From positions 25,255-57,236 of the forward strand of contig DBCM01000031.1 of NCBI GenBank assembly GCA_002293045.1: a DNA stretch of 31,982 nt, in the 5' to 3' direction. This DNA is from Flavobacteriales bacterium UBA958 (GTDB lineage: Bacteria; Bacteroidota; Bacteroidia; Flavobacteriales_D; Crocinitomicaceae). Under the pieces are notes generated by a model. It saw only the letters and a list, made by a program, of their open reading frames with translations. It searched no databases and had not been told where the DNA came from. Positions 31,316-31,982 of the stretch are shown piece by piece; position 1 is the first letter of the stretch; each line of letters begins with the position of its first letter. The position numbers and the translations under genes were made by a program.

Positions 31316-31891
31316 ATGTTAAACATCGTATTATTTGGACCTCCGGGGGCAGGCAAAGGCACCCAATCAGAACGACTCATTGAACGCTATGGTTTAGTGC
31401 ATCTCTCTACAGGAGATATTTTTCGATATCATTTAAAAAATGAAACAGACCTTGGAAAACTTGCACGTACCTACATGGATAAAGGTCATCTTGTTCCGGA
31501 TGAAGTTACCATCAAGATGTTGAAAGACGAGGTGTTGAAACAAACGGAACCCAAAGGTTTTATTTTTGATGGATTCCCTCGAACAAATCCTCAAGCGAAT
31601 GCCCTTGATGCGCTTCTTGAAACATTGAATACCTCCATTACCGTAATGCTCGGCCTCGAGGTGGAGGAAGAAGAACTAAAGGCCCGATTAAGATCCAGAG
31701 CCATCAGCAGCGGTCGAGCCGATGATGCAGACCCAGAAATTATTGCCAACCGAATTGCCGTGTACCACCGAGAAACTGCTCCTGTGAAGGATTACTATGC
31801 AGCTCAACACAAGTATATTGCAATCGATGGAATCGGCACCATAGATTCCATAACCGAGCGGCTTTTTTCCGCAATTGATTCAAAAAAATAA
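31316..31891 (+). CDS. adk: Adenylate kinase (short-LID form)
   Basis: A 191-aa P-loop kinase that interconverts AMP, ADP and ATP. The P-loop is GPPGAGKGTQ (residues 8-17). STGDIFRYHL (31-40) forms the start of the AMP-binding region, and DGFPRT (85-90) is the family signature. The LID is a short loop after RLRSRA, without zinc-binding Cys, so this is the short form, as usual in Bacteroidota. The conserved Arg residues around RADDADPEIIANRI are present. The stop overlaps the next start by one base (TAATG). Confidence 0.96.
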   Translation: MLNIVLFGPPGAGKGTQSERLIERYGLVHLSTGDIFRYHLKNETDLGKLARTYMDKGHLVPDEVTIKMLKDEVLKQTEPKGFIFDGFPRTNPQANALDALLETLNTSITVMLGLEVEEEELKARLRSRAISSGRADDADPEIIANRIAVYHRETAPVKDYYAAQHKYIAIDGIGTIDSITERLFSAIDSKK

Positions 31892-31982
31892 TGGCCTCAG
31901 ACAATTTCGTTGATTACGTTAAAATCCACACAAAATCAGGTAACGGCGGAGGCGGTTCAACCCATTTTAGAAGAGAAAAGTA
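31891..31982 (+). CDS. obg: GTPase Obg, N-terminal fragment (cut by window end)
   Basis: Thirty codons are visible before the window ends. They read MASDNFVDYVKIHTKSGNGG and then GGSTHFRREK, which is the start of the glycine-rich Obg fold (FVDYVKIHTKSGNGGGG, then HFRREK) of the ribosome-associated GTPase Obg/CgtA. The G domain lies outside the window. The start overlaps the adk stop (TAATG), consistent with hpt-adk-obg as one transcript. Confidence 0.93.
   Translation, partial: MASDNFVDYVKIHTKSGNGGGGSTHFRREK

Overview
The window looks like chromosomal DNA of a Bacteroidota bacterium, most likely Flavobacteriales in the broad Crocinitomicaceae/Cryomorphaceae range (family placement is inference). 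The signs are type IX secretion cargo with type A and type B sorting domains, a PorP/SprF protein, Bacteroidota promoters (TTTG about 19-20 nt before TAnnTTTG) close to start codons, an almost complete lack of Shine-Dalgarno sequences, and family-level matches for most housekeeping genes.

Layout. 1-148: tRNA-Glu(TTC) on the minus strand with a canonical promoter. 149-4836: a conserved unknown gene (minus), then on the plus strand an LtaS/MdoB-like phosphoglycerol transferase translationally coupled to a diacylglycerol-kinase-family lipid kinase, a DinB-like protein, and a YiiX-type lipoprotein. 4841-6191: an ECF sigma factor (minus) with its own terminator, and a divergent CPBP membrane protease. 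6226-10133: a tightly packed run of PAP2 phosphatase, GT39 glycosyltransferase, class I aminotransferase and DUF1801 protein. 10152-12310: accessory genes (unknown secreted protein, pentapeptide-repeat protein, a second DUF1801 protein) around a hairpin-forming intergenic element.

12360-18401 is a secretion block: a 1239-aa type B T9SS cargo protein followed 3 nt later by a PorP/SprF-OmpA fusion that is probably its dedicated partner, then a small type A cargo protein. 18423-20358 is a distinct module, a XRE-family regulator and a divergent secreted protein, with three TGAC-N6-GTCA operator-like palindromes between them. An identical 28-nt terminator closes each end of the module. 20358-22275 (minus) holds a fused SpmA-SpmB membrane protein and a small soluble partner. 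22408-27542 (plus) holds pirin, nitroreductase, a T9SS-secreted subtilase, a GNAT acetyltransferase and an ACMSD-type decarboxylase.

27548-28827 is the most unusual part. A Y1/HUH (IS200-like, RAYT-type) transposase gene sits between two arrays of short palindromes (GACTCC-N3-GGAGTC; nine on one side, seven on the other). Two palindrome classes alternate strictly and are separated by conserved linkers, giving a BIME-like mosaic. Stretches of about 60-70 bp are nearly identical between the two arrays, which points to recent copying. 28918-31982 returns to core genes: an unknown lipoprotein overlapping purK (minus), then hpt, adk and the start of obg on the plus strand, with hpt and purK fired from divergent promoters.
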